9,426 nt of DNA, taken from the NCBI GenBank assembly GCA_020432595.1, contig JAGQGA010000167.1, forward strand, positions 1 through 9,426, read 5' to 3'. Shown piece by piece: positions 1 to 6,038 of the stretch. A program made the position numbers and the translations under genes. Positions within the stretch are counted from its first letter, which is position 1, and each line of letters begins with the position of its first letter. This DNA is from Anaerolineales bacterium. Its GTDB lineage: Bacteria > Chloroflexota > Anaerolineae > Promineifilales > Promineifilaceae. Under the pieces are notes generated by a model. It did not search any database, had not been told where the DNA came from, and saw nothing but the letters and a program-made list of their open reading frames with translations.

Positions 1-1
1 T

Positions 2-1603
2 GAGTTGCAATCACAGCAGATTGAGCAGGTGTTTGAGCAGCACCAACTGACGGCGCAGGTGGCGGGCGGCAGCGTGCAGCCACGAGCCATTAGCTTCGAT
101 TTGCAAACGCTGGCGACGGGGTGGGAGCGGCTGCTAGGGCTAAAGCAAGATTTAATGACGGCGTTGGGTACGTCGGGCGTGCAGATTAGCCGCGAGGATG
201 GAAGCTGGCGGCTGCAGGTGGTGCGCCCGGAGGAGCCGCCGGTAGGTCTGCTGGATTTGCTGGCGCTGCTGGATGGCACGGTACCGCCAACAACGGCCGT
301 TCTTGGTCTGGCCGAAGATGGTCAACCCGTGCTGCTGAACTTTAGCGCCGCCCACATTACCCACGTGCTGTTGGCCGGGCAGGAAAACGCAGGCAAAACG
401 GTGCTGCTGCGGAGCCTGGCGCTGTCGCTGGCACTGCTCAACAAACAGTCGCAGCTACAACTGCTGGTTATTGACACGGCTGAGCGGCGGGAAAGGGAAG
501 AAGGGGCAGAAACGGCCGTTTCCCTTGACCCGCTCAACTACCTCCCCCACCTGCTGCAAGACGTAGTGCAAACGGCCGAAGACGCTGATGCTTTGCTTGC
601 CTTTTTGGTACAGGAGATGACCTACCGCCAAACCAACAAGGTTGCCAAACCCGTGATTGTGGTGCTGATTGACAACGTGGTAACGCTGCTGCGGACGGGC
701 GACAACGAGCAGGCGCAAAGTGTGCGCCAGAGCTTGCTGCGGCTGGTGCAGCGCGGAGCCGATGTAGGCATCCATTTGGTGTTGGGTACAAGTCGCCCCG
801 AAGCGCGGGAGCTAGATGATTTACGCAAGCTGGATTTGACCGTGCGGCTGGTGGGGCGGGTGCATGATGCCCAAGAGGCGCTGGTGGCAACCGGCTTGCC
901 CGGCACACAGGCCGAATATTTGCTGGGCAAGGGGGATTTTCTGGCGGTTGATTCGCCGTGTCCGGTTCATTTTCAGGCGGCGTTTGTCAATGACTACGAA
1001 TTTCACCTGAGCTTGCGGCAGCTTCACGCTCAGCAGCCTCGGCTGTTGGCGCAGCCGTTTACGCTGCGGGTTGAACTGCCGTCAGAGCCGGCCGTCAGCC
1101 AGCAGCCGTTTGCGCTGAATGACCTGGGCGAGGTGTCGTTTGCAGAGACGGCAACAACGAAAAACGGCCGTTTCTACGACCAACCGCCCCATGACCCGCC
1201 ACCGCCAGACGTGGCCGATGATCTGTTACCGTTGCCAACAACAAAGCCAAACGGCCGTTCGCGTCGCTCTCGTTCAGTCAACCAACCTCAGCCAGAACCG
1301 TTGCACATGGATGATGATCTGCTGCCGCTGCCGCCAGTGGTGGAAGCAAACAGCCAGCCGGAGGAGCCAACCATTGCCATTGAGGATTGGTTGCCCGTAG
1401 CTGAGGCGAAGCCAAGCGGACGGACGCGCAGTAAGCCGGTGACGCTACAAGTGCTGGATGAAATGGATGACTTGTTGCCGCTGCCAACAACGAAACCAAA
1501 CGGCCGTTCGCCCATGGCGGTGCGGAAACGGCCGTTTGTGACACAAAATCAATCGAATAAGGAGCAATCAGATGATGGAACTGGGGATGCTGTGGCTGGA
1601 TAA
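2..1603 (+). CDS. FtsK/SpoIIIE-type P-loop ATPase, divergent, 5' end outside window
   Basis: The frame is open to the left edge, so the true start probably lies outside; residues here are counted from the TTG at 5. Residues about 5-60 resemble the FtsK alpha domain, and about 90-340 its RecA-like motor. The Walker A is GQENAGKT at residues 125-132, preceded by HVLLAG where FtsK has HLLIAG. Other FtsK landmarks are LPHLL, an EM-x-YR segment, GIHLVLGTSRPE (for GIHLILATQRP) and LLGKGDFL (for LLGxGDML). The Walker B Asp is D223, but the next residue is Asn where FtsK has the catalytic Glu, and the Gln of ATQRP is Ser. There is no gamma winged-helix domain. Instead, about 190 residues form a Pro/Asp-rich tail with repeated DDLLPLP motifs. 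The family pumps DNA or, as in type VII secretion EccC, drives protein export. The altered Walker B suggests weak, partner-dependent or lost ATPase activity. Substrate unknown. The next gene overlaps its 3' end. Confidence 0.8.
   Translation, partial: ELQSQQIEQVFEQHQLTAQVAGGSVQPRAISFDLQTLATGWERLLGLKQDLMTALGTSGVQISREDGSWRLQVVRPEEPPVGLLDLLALLDGTVPPTTAVLGLAEDGQPVLLNFSAAHITHVLLAGQENAGKTVLLRSLALSLALLNKQSQLQLLVIDTAERREREEGAETAVSLDPLNYLPHLLQDVVQTAEDADALLAFLVQEMTYRQTNKVAKPVIVVLIDNVVTLLRTGDNEQAQSVRQSLLRLVQRGADVGIHLVLGTSRPEARELDDLRKLDLTVRLVGRVHDAQEALVATGLPGTQAEYLLGKGDFLAVDSPCPVHFQAAFVNDYEFHLSLRQLHAQQPRLLAQPFTLRVELPSEPAVSQQPFALNDLGEVSFAETATTKNGRFYDQPPHDPPPPDVADDLLPLPTTKPNGRSRRSRSVNQPQPEPLHMDDDLLPLPPVVEANSQPEEPTIAIEDWLPVAEAKPSGRTRSKPVTLQVLDEMDDLLPLPTTKPNGRSPMAVRKRPFVTQNQSNKEQSDDGTGDAVAG
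1214..1513 (+). repeat. In-frame DDLLPLP repeats in the tail of the FtsK-like protein
   Basis: Four spaced copies of an acidic-hydrophobic motif are encoded here: DDLLPLP at residues 405-411, DDLLPLP at about 437-443, a degenerate IEDWLPV at 459-465, and DDLLPLP at 488-494. The first and last copies continue identically as TTKPNGRS, and their DNA is nearly identical through the palindrome AACGGCCGTT (1250-1259 and 1499-1508). The third copy continues as AKPSGRTRS, a decayed version of the same ending. The unit is therefore an acidic motif, a short linker and a basic NGR segment. Inference: duplicated short linear motifs in a disordered tail, probably docking sites for a partner protein. Confidence 0.75.
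1559..1564 (+). promoter_or_regulatory. Ribosome binding site AAGGAG of the small gene at 1572
   Basis: AAGGAG lies 7 bases before the ATG at 1572, inside the last codons of the FtsK-like gene. It is a strong site and supports this small reading frame as a real gene rather than a shadow of the longer one. Confidence 0.7.
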
Positions 1604-1796
1604 TGATGAAAAACGGCCGTTTGACGAAAAAGTGCAGCGAGCAGCCGATTATTATTTGGACAAATACGGCCGTTTGCCAGAACTCTGTTTAGTCAACCAG
1701 CAGTTGCTGGCAGAAACAAAAAAGGTGGGCAAGGTTCGGGTTGAACCTGGCAGCCACCTGCAATTGCACCATTTTTGGCTGGGGATGAACCGCTGA
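1572..1796 (+). CDS. Small conserved-looking hypothetical protein, 74 aa
   Basis: I do not recognise a named family. The start overlaps the end of the FtsK-like gene by 32 bases and follows an AAGGAG site, so the two are probably translated together. ATG at 1575 is an alternative start. The protein has no signal peptide or membrane segment. It opens with MMELGMLWLD, has a probable amphipathic helix at about residues 18-31 (EKVQRAADYYLDKY), then YGRLPELCLVN, and ends with a hydrophobic aromatic stretch, HHFWLGM. One palindrome copy (1612-1621) encodes its KRPF. The overlap with the ATPase gene suggests a partner or accessory subunit of that protein, but this rests on position only. Confidence 0.7.
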   Translation: MMELGMLWLDNDEKRPFDEKVQRAADYYLDKYGRLPELCLVNQQLLAETKKVGKVRVEPGSHLQLHHFWLGMNR

Positions 1797-1805
1797 AACT
1801 TTTTT

Positions 1806-1834
1806 ATGAGACCAATCGCCCCAATTGGTCTCAT
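1806..1834. terminator. Perfect 11-bp hairpin between convergent genes
   Basis: ATGAGACCAAT (1806-1816) and ATTGGTCTCAT (1824-1834) are exact inverted repeats around a 7-base loop. The hairpin starts 10 bases after the stop of the small + strand gene and lies 5 bases beyond the stop of the - strand regulator, so it could end transcription from both sides. The T tract is only modest on the + side (TTCGTTT) and absent on the - side (AAAAAA follows), so it is not a textbook intrinsic terminator. Confidence 0.5.
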
Positions 1835-1838
1835 TCGT

Positions 1839-3080
1839 TTATGCCTGTTCCTGTTCGCGGAAAGAGACAAAACGACTGCCCCCCTCCGTCGCAATCATTC
1901 GCAAACGATAACGCCGGCCGTTTGGAGCCATCATTTCGGACTCCGGCTGTACCATCGTTTCCAGCGTTTGCGTCATAAAGCTCAGTGCCGCTTCATCGGT
2001 GATCAGCGTGTTAACAGGCTGCCCCACCATTTTGTCCTCTTCACCCAGGCAAAAAGCAGCACGGGCCGCCGCATTGAGCAGCAGCACCTTGTTGTCTTCA
2101 TCCACCACCAGCAGCGGGTCATCAGTTTGGTCAACCACCGCCCCCAGCAGGTTGCGCTCCCGCTTGATCTGGTTGTAGATGTTGGCATTGTTAATGGCAA
2201 TGGTGGCATAGCCGCCCAGTGCCGACAGCGCCCGCGTATCGTTGGCATCAAATGATGTTTCTTTAAGTCGGTTGGTAACGCCCAACACACCGATTGGCTT
2301 GTTCTGTAAAATCAGCGGCACATAGATGAGGGATTTGACCAGCAGCGCGGTATGCGTGCGCTTCCACTGGGAATCATTACCGATGGCGATAGCGCGTTTG
2401 GTTTGCAGCACCTTTCCCGCCAGGCTGTCGGTGACGCGGCGGCGCATGGTTTTGGCTTTGGCTTCCAGGTTTTTGGAGGCGCGGGTGTAGAGTTCGCCAG
2501 CCTCTTCATCAAGCAGCATCAGCGAACCTTCTTCGGCACCCACCACGTAAACGGCCGCTTCCACCACCCGATGCAGCACTTCTTCCAGATCAAGCGATGA
2601 CGAAACCGACTTGCCCACGCCATAAAGCACGTTTAGCTCCTGGGCACGCCGCTGAAGCTGAGAGTTGCTTTCCATTAACTGCTCCACCAATTGGTCGCGC
2701 TCTCGTTTTAAACGGCTTTCGCGCAGGGCACGGTCAATGGATTCACTCAGCTCGTCGGCATCAACGGGTTTGACGATGTAGTCGTTGACCCCCAGGCGAA
2801 AAGCCGTAACGGCTGTATCTTCCGACCCTTCTCCCGTCATCAAAATGCAGGGAATCTCAATATCCCGTTCACGCAGCTTTTGCAGCACTTCCAACCCGGT
2901 GAGATGCGGCATCTGCTGATCGGTGATCATCAGGTCTGGCTCTTTAGCAATAGCCATTTCCAGGCCCATCAGCCCGTTGGAAGCAGTCATCACTTCAAAG
3001 CCCTTTGGTTTCAGGATGTAGTTCGTGAGGAAATCGCGGATTTCCTTGGAGTCGTCAATGACGAGGACGCGTTCGTACAT
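1839..3080 (-). CDS. Response regulator with REC, GAF and PAS-like domains
   Basis: The protein has 413 residues. An N-terminal receiver domain (about 1-120) carries the acidic pair D9-D10, the phospho-acceptor D54 in ITDQQMP, T82 and K104 of the KP motif, so it looks active. A charged, probably coiled-coil linker follows (about 118-150). A GAF domain (about 150-305) has LNVLYGVGKSVSSSLDLEEV at its start and VPLILQNKPIGVLGVTNR in its core. A degenerate PAS-like domain (about 310-410) contains DDPLLVVDEDNKVLLLNAAA. There is no kinase, HD, GGDEF or DNA-binding output domain, so it likely passes phosphorylation-dependent signals through protein contacts. No histidine kinase is in the window. It is the only - strand gene and contains no exact copy of the palindrome. 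The ATG is preceded by TAAGGA 10 bases upstream. Confidence 0.92.
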   Translation of the reverse strand: MYERVLVIDDSKEIRDFLTNYILKPKGFEVMTASNGLMGLEMAIAKEPDLMITDQQMPHLTGLEVLQKLRERDIEIPCILMTGEGSEDTAVTAFRLGVNDYIVKPVDADELSESIDRALRESRLKRERDQLVEQLMESNSQLQRRAQELNVLYGVGKSVSSSLDLEEVLHRVVEAAVYVVGAEEGSLMLLDEEAGELYTRASKNLEAKAKTMRRRVTDSLAGKVLQTKRAIAIGNDSQWKRTHTALLVKSLIYVPLILQNKPIGVLGVTNRLKETSFDANDTRALSALGGYATIAINNANIYNQIKRERNLLGAVVDQTDDPLLVVDEDNKVLLLNAAARAAFCLGEEDKMVGQPVNTLITDEAALSFMTQTLETMVQPESEMMAPNGRRYRLRMIATEGGSRFVSFREQEQA

Positions 3081-3090
3081 ACAAAGTCAT

Positions 3091-3096
3091 TCCTTA
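3091..3096 (-). promoter_or_regulatory. Ribosome binding site TAAGGA of the response regulator
   Basis: On the - strand TAAGGA lies 10 bases before the ATG ending at 3080. The spacing is slightly long but it is the only purine-rich candidate, and the receiver domain begins directly at this ATG. Confidence 0.5.
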
Positions 3097-3120
3097 CGCT
3101 GGGCTAAACCTATTCTCTCT

Positions 3121-3149
3121 ATATTACTACTCGCCAGAAGGGTTAGCAA
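3121..3149 (-). promoter_or_regulatory. Candidate sigma70-type promoter for the response regulator
   Basis: Read on the - strand, TTGCTA (3144-3149) and TAATAT (3121-3126) are separated by exactly 17 bases, each matching four of six consensus positions. Transcription would start around 3114, about 34 bases before the ATG. For the opposite direction the best -10 seen is TATACA at 3177-3182, with no convincing -35. The 141-base divergent region probably holds both promoters. Confidence 0.35.
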
Positions 3150-3221
3150 CCTTCCGTTTCCTATTTTAACCTATCTTATACACGCAAATTTGCCCGGCTG
3201 ACGCGCATGGGATAGCATGGC

Positions 3222-5102
3222 GTGATGAAAATGTGGCAATCACTGATTACTTGGTTTCCCAAATCATGGGGATTATTGGCAACGGCACTGCTGTTGACGG
3301 CATGTGAGCAACAGCAGTTGATTGAAACACAGATTGTTGTTGTAACGGAAGTGGCTGTTGTTGCAGGAGAACCGCAGGTGATCACACGGTTGGTGCAGGA
3401 AACGGCCGTTGTGACCGCCACCCCTCCACCCAGCATTGCCGTCCCACAAACTGTCGAGTTGGATTTGGCCTACTTGGGACAATTCCCCGACATTGACCCG
3501 CAGCAGGGGGATGGGAACAATGCGGCTCACCTGATGGAAAACCTGTTTGTGGGATTAACCAATTTTAACCACCAGGCACAGCAGGTTGAGCCGGAGTTGG
3601 CGCAAAGCTGGGAGGTGGACGCGACGGGGCGGGTTTGGACATTCCATTTACGCAACGATATTTACTGGGTCAAGGCACTGCCATCGAACAGCGACAGCAG
3701 CAATGCGGTGTCGGTGGAACGGGTGCGGCCGGTGGTGGCAGGGGATGTGGTAACGGCCGTTCGCCGCGCTTGCAGCCAAGACCCCAACACCCCCGATGCC
3801 TTTGTCCTGTTTATCATCCAGGGGTGCGAACAGCTTAACCGGGCACTCGATGCCAACATTGACCCCAGTATTGTGGGTGTTTATGCCCTTGATGATGACA
3901 CGCTGCAGGTTAATCTCACCGTTCCGGTCGGCTATTTTCTAACGCTGACCACGTTGCCGCTGTTTATGCCGGTACCAACGGAACTGGTGGAGCAATTTGG
4001 GTCGGATTGGCGTGATCAGTTTGGGCAATTTGCGGGAGGGTGGCAAACGGCCGTTAACCTTATCACCAGCGGCCCCTTCTTCCCCACCCCCCGCGATGCC
4101 TACGGCCAGCGCGTCACCCTGCACCGCAACCCCGAATGGCCCATTCGTCGTTTGGGCAACGTAGACCGCGTCAACATCCTTTTCATGGATGACGAAAACG
4201 ACATCTTTCAGGCGTGGCAAGCCAAAAGCCTCGATATCAGCCTGTTGCCCATTGCCCAGGAAGCCACTATGTTGGAGCAGGCACCGCAGCGGATGACGCT
4301 GGTACCCAACCAAACCGTTTTTTATCTCAGCTTCAATTTTGACAGCGAGGTGTTTCGTGACCCCGCTGCCCGCCAGGCATTCGCCGCCGCCATTGACCGC
4401 GAACGGTTGGTGGAAGCGGTATTTGGCAGCACGGGTGCCCTGCCCATGCGCCACCTGACCCCGCCCGGCGTGCTGGGTGCCCCGCCCATTGACCAGGTTG
4501 GCGGCAGCTACAGCCCCGATTTTGCCCGGCTGAAAATGGCCGAGAGCAGCTTTGGCGGCTGTCGCAACATCCCGCTGATCACCCTGATGGTTAGCTCTGC
4601 CGACCTGTCGCTGCTGCAAGCCGAACTGATTCGGGGTATGTGGGTGGATGAATTGGGCTGCCCGGAAGAGCAAATTGTGATTGAGCAGGTGCAGTTTGGC
4701 ACTCTGTTAGCCAATACGCGGCGAGATGCTGGGGCGGCACGTCCCGACATTTGGGAACTGGGATGGTCGTCGTACTATCCCGATGCCCACAACTGGCTCA
4801 ACGACCTGCTGCACTGCCAGCACAGCGAAAACCGGCAAAACCGGCCGTGTGGCTCGATTGACGAAGCAATTGTGCAAGCCTCGACGCTATCATCGCTGCC
4901 AGACCGGGCAGCACTTTACCGCAACATTGAAAACGAGTTTTTTGACGGCGGCGGGATTATCCCAATTATCCCGCTGTATGTGCGCGGCGATGTTGAGGTG
5001 GTGCAAAATTGGGTCAGGTACACGCCAGCAACGTTTGGTGGCGAGCAGTTTGATACATACATGATTGATGCCGATACCAAACGGCTGGAGCGGAGCCGCT
5101 AA
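3222..5102 (+). CDS. ABC transporter solute-binding lipoprotein, family 5 (peptide/oligopeptide type)
   Basis: This 626-residue protein has a lipoprotein signal peptide with lipobox LTAC, giving acylated Cys28 and membrane anchoring outside the cell. A Val/Thr/Glu-rich linker follows (about 33-70, for example TQIVVVTEVAVV), typical of Chloroflexota binding proteins. The SBP_bac_5 fold covers most of the rest: DIDPQQGDGNNAAHLMENLF near the start, SWEVDATGRVWTFHLRNDI, the inner-lobe signature DPAARQAFAAAIDRERLVEA, and WELGWSSYYPDAHNWLNDL near the end. Length fits the family. No permease or ATPase genes are adjacent, so it is an orphan binding protein and its ligand cannot be told; peptides are the default guess. 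The start may be GTG 3222, ATG 3225 or ATG 3231; there is no clear ribosome binding site, and the ATGs at 3207 and 3216 run into stops at once. Its TAA overlaps the rsmG ATG. Confidence 0.9.
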   Translation: MMKMWQSLITWFPKSWGLLATALLLTACEQQQLIETQIVVVTEVAVVAGEPQVITRLVQETAVVTATPPPSIAVPQTVELDLAYLGQFPDIDPQQGDGNNAAHLMENLFVGLTNFNHQAQQVEPELAQSWEVDATGRVWTFHLRNDIYWVKALPSNSDSSNAVSVERVRPVVAGDVVTAVRRACSQDPNTPDAFVLFIIQGCEQLNRALDANIDPSIVGVYALDDDTLQVNLTVPVGYFLTLTTLPLFMPVPTELVEQFGSDWRDQFGQFAGGWQTAVNLITSGPFFPTPRDAYGQRVTLHRNPEWPIRRLGNVDRVNILFMDDENDIFQAWQAKSLDISLLPIAQEATMLEQAPQRMTLVPNQTVFYLSFNFDSEVFRDPAARQAFAAAIDRERLVEAVFGSTGALPMRHLTPPGVLGAPPIDQVGGSYSPDFARLKMAESSFGGCRNIPLITLMVSSADLSLLQAELIRGMWVDELGCPEEQIVIEQVQFGTLLANTRRDAGAARPDIWELGWSSYYPDAHNWLNDLLHCQHSENRQNRPCGSIDEAIVQASTLSSLPDRAALYRNIENEFFDGGGIIPIIPLYVRGDVEVVQNWVRYTPATFGGEQFDTYMIDADTKRLERSR

Positions 5103-5797
5103 TGACGCAAGATTGGGTGGCGGAAGCGGCGCGGCTGGGGCTGCCGCTGTCGGCAGCGCAGCAGGCGCAGTTTGCGGCGTATGAGGTGCTGCTGCTGTTG
5201 TGGAATGAGCGACTGAATTTAACGGCCGTTCGCACCCCCGAAGCCATTCGCCACCGCCACTTTTTTGACTCACTGAGTTGTGGGCTGGTGCTGGGGGAGC
5301 TAAACGGCCGTTCGCTGATTGACGTGGGCACCGGAGCCGGTTTCCCCGGTTTGCCGCTCAAGCTGCTTTATCCAGAGTTGCAGTTAACGCTGGTTGAAAG
5401 CGTGGGCAAAAAGGCAACCTTCCTGCAAACTGTGGTCGCTGAATTAGAGCTGGCTGGTGTCACCGTTGTGACGGAACGAGCAGAAACGCTGGGGCAACAG
5501 CCTGCTTTCCGTGAGCAGTTTGATTGGGCGGTGGCGCGGGCGGTGGCACCGCTGCGGGTGCTGGTGGAATATTTGCTGCCGCTGTGCCGGGTGGGGGGGC
5601 AGGTGCTGGCGCAAAAGGGGGAGCGGGCGGCAGAGGAGGTGGCGGAGGCAGAAACGGCCGTTTCTCTGCTGGGTGGCGGCAACTTGCGTGTGCAGCCCGC
5701 GCCGCTGGATGGGCATTTTGTGCTGATTGACAAGGTAACGCCCACCCCCGCTGCTTATCCACGTCGACCGGGGATGCCGAGTAAACGGCCGTTGTAA
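5102..5797 (+). CDS. rsmG: 16S rRNA (guanine527-N7)-methyltransferase RsmG
   Basis: RsmG (GidB) transfers a methyl group from S-adenosylmethionine to N7 of G527 in 16S rRNA; loss gives low-level streptomycin resistance in other bacteria. The 231-residue length fits. Family landmarks are WNERLNLTAV (34-43), HFFDSL (53-58), the SAM-binding motif DVGTGAGFPGLPLKL starting at residue 74, LVESVGKKATFL, the AVARAVAPL segment, GGQVLAQKG, and the conserved end RRPGMPSKRPL. The ATG shares its A with the stop of the lipoprotein gene (TAATG), so translation is probably coupled; rsmG more often lies near parA or mnmG. Four palindrome copies fall in the gene (5221, 5303, 5653, 5784); one encodes the TAV of the conserved NLTAV and one the last KRPL before the stop, so the repeat sits where the family tolerates those residues. 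Confidence 0.97.
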   Translation: MTQDWVAEAARLGLPLSAAQQAQFAAYEVLLLLWNERLNLTAVRTPEAIRHRHFFDSLSCGLVLGELNGRSLIDVGTGAGFPGLPLKLLYPELQLTLVESVGKKATFLQTVVAELELAGVTVVTERAETLGQQPAFREQFDWAVARAVAPLRVLVEYLLPLCRVGGQVLAQKGERAAEEVAEAETAVSLLGGGNLRVQPAPLDGHFVLIDKVTPTPAAYPRRPGMPSKRPL

Positions 5798-6038
5798 AGG
5801 CTGCAAAATTTGCTGTTATCAAGGGCGTCCTATACACTTCAAAGCTACTGTGATCTGTTTTTGCCAGCCGTAAGACGTTGGTGGAAAAACGGCCGTTTTA
5901 TCCAACATCATAGCGAGCGGTTTTGCCCCTCGTATTCACCACCCTAACCCACACCGCTGTCCAGCCTCATCCACCGGCGTGTTCTTCCCCAAAACGAGCG
6001 CGTGCATTCCCTAGCTCTAGCGGCTTCAGGTAAAACTC
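5798..6038 (+). other. Intergenic spacer with one palindrome, probable promoter region
   Basis: No reading frame is convincing here. It holds a palindrome copy at 5888-5897, extended to AAAACGGCCGTTTT. TTGCTG (5810-5815) and TATACA (5831-5836) are 15 bases apart, a weak promoter candidate. Codon use and base composition change at 6039, so a separate promoter for the phospholipase gene is expected in this spacer. AGG at 6028-6030, 8 bases before the ATG, is a modest ribosome binding site. No clear terminator for rsmG was found. Confidence 0.4.

Noticed and set aside
1806..2255. 149-residue + strand reading frame
   Set aside because: It is antisense to the PAS-like and GAF parts of the response regulator, and its ATG is inside the hairpin between the convergent genes.
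3939..4673. 244-residue - strand reading frame
   Set aside because: It lies wholly inside the solute-binding protein gene, has no recognisable domain and the + strand protein shows clear family motifs throughout; a shadow frame.
5444..5837. Ala/Pro-rich - strand frames over rsmG
   Set aside because: Low-complexity products of GC-rich antisense DNA; RsmG on the + strand explains the region completely.
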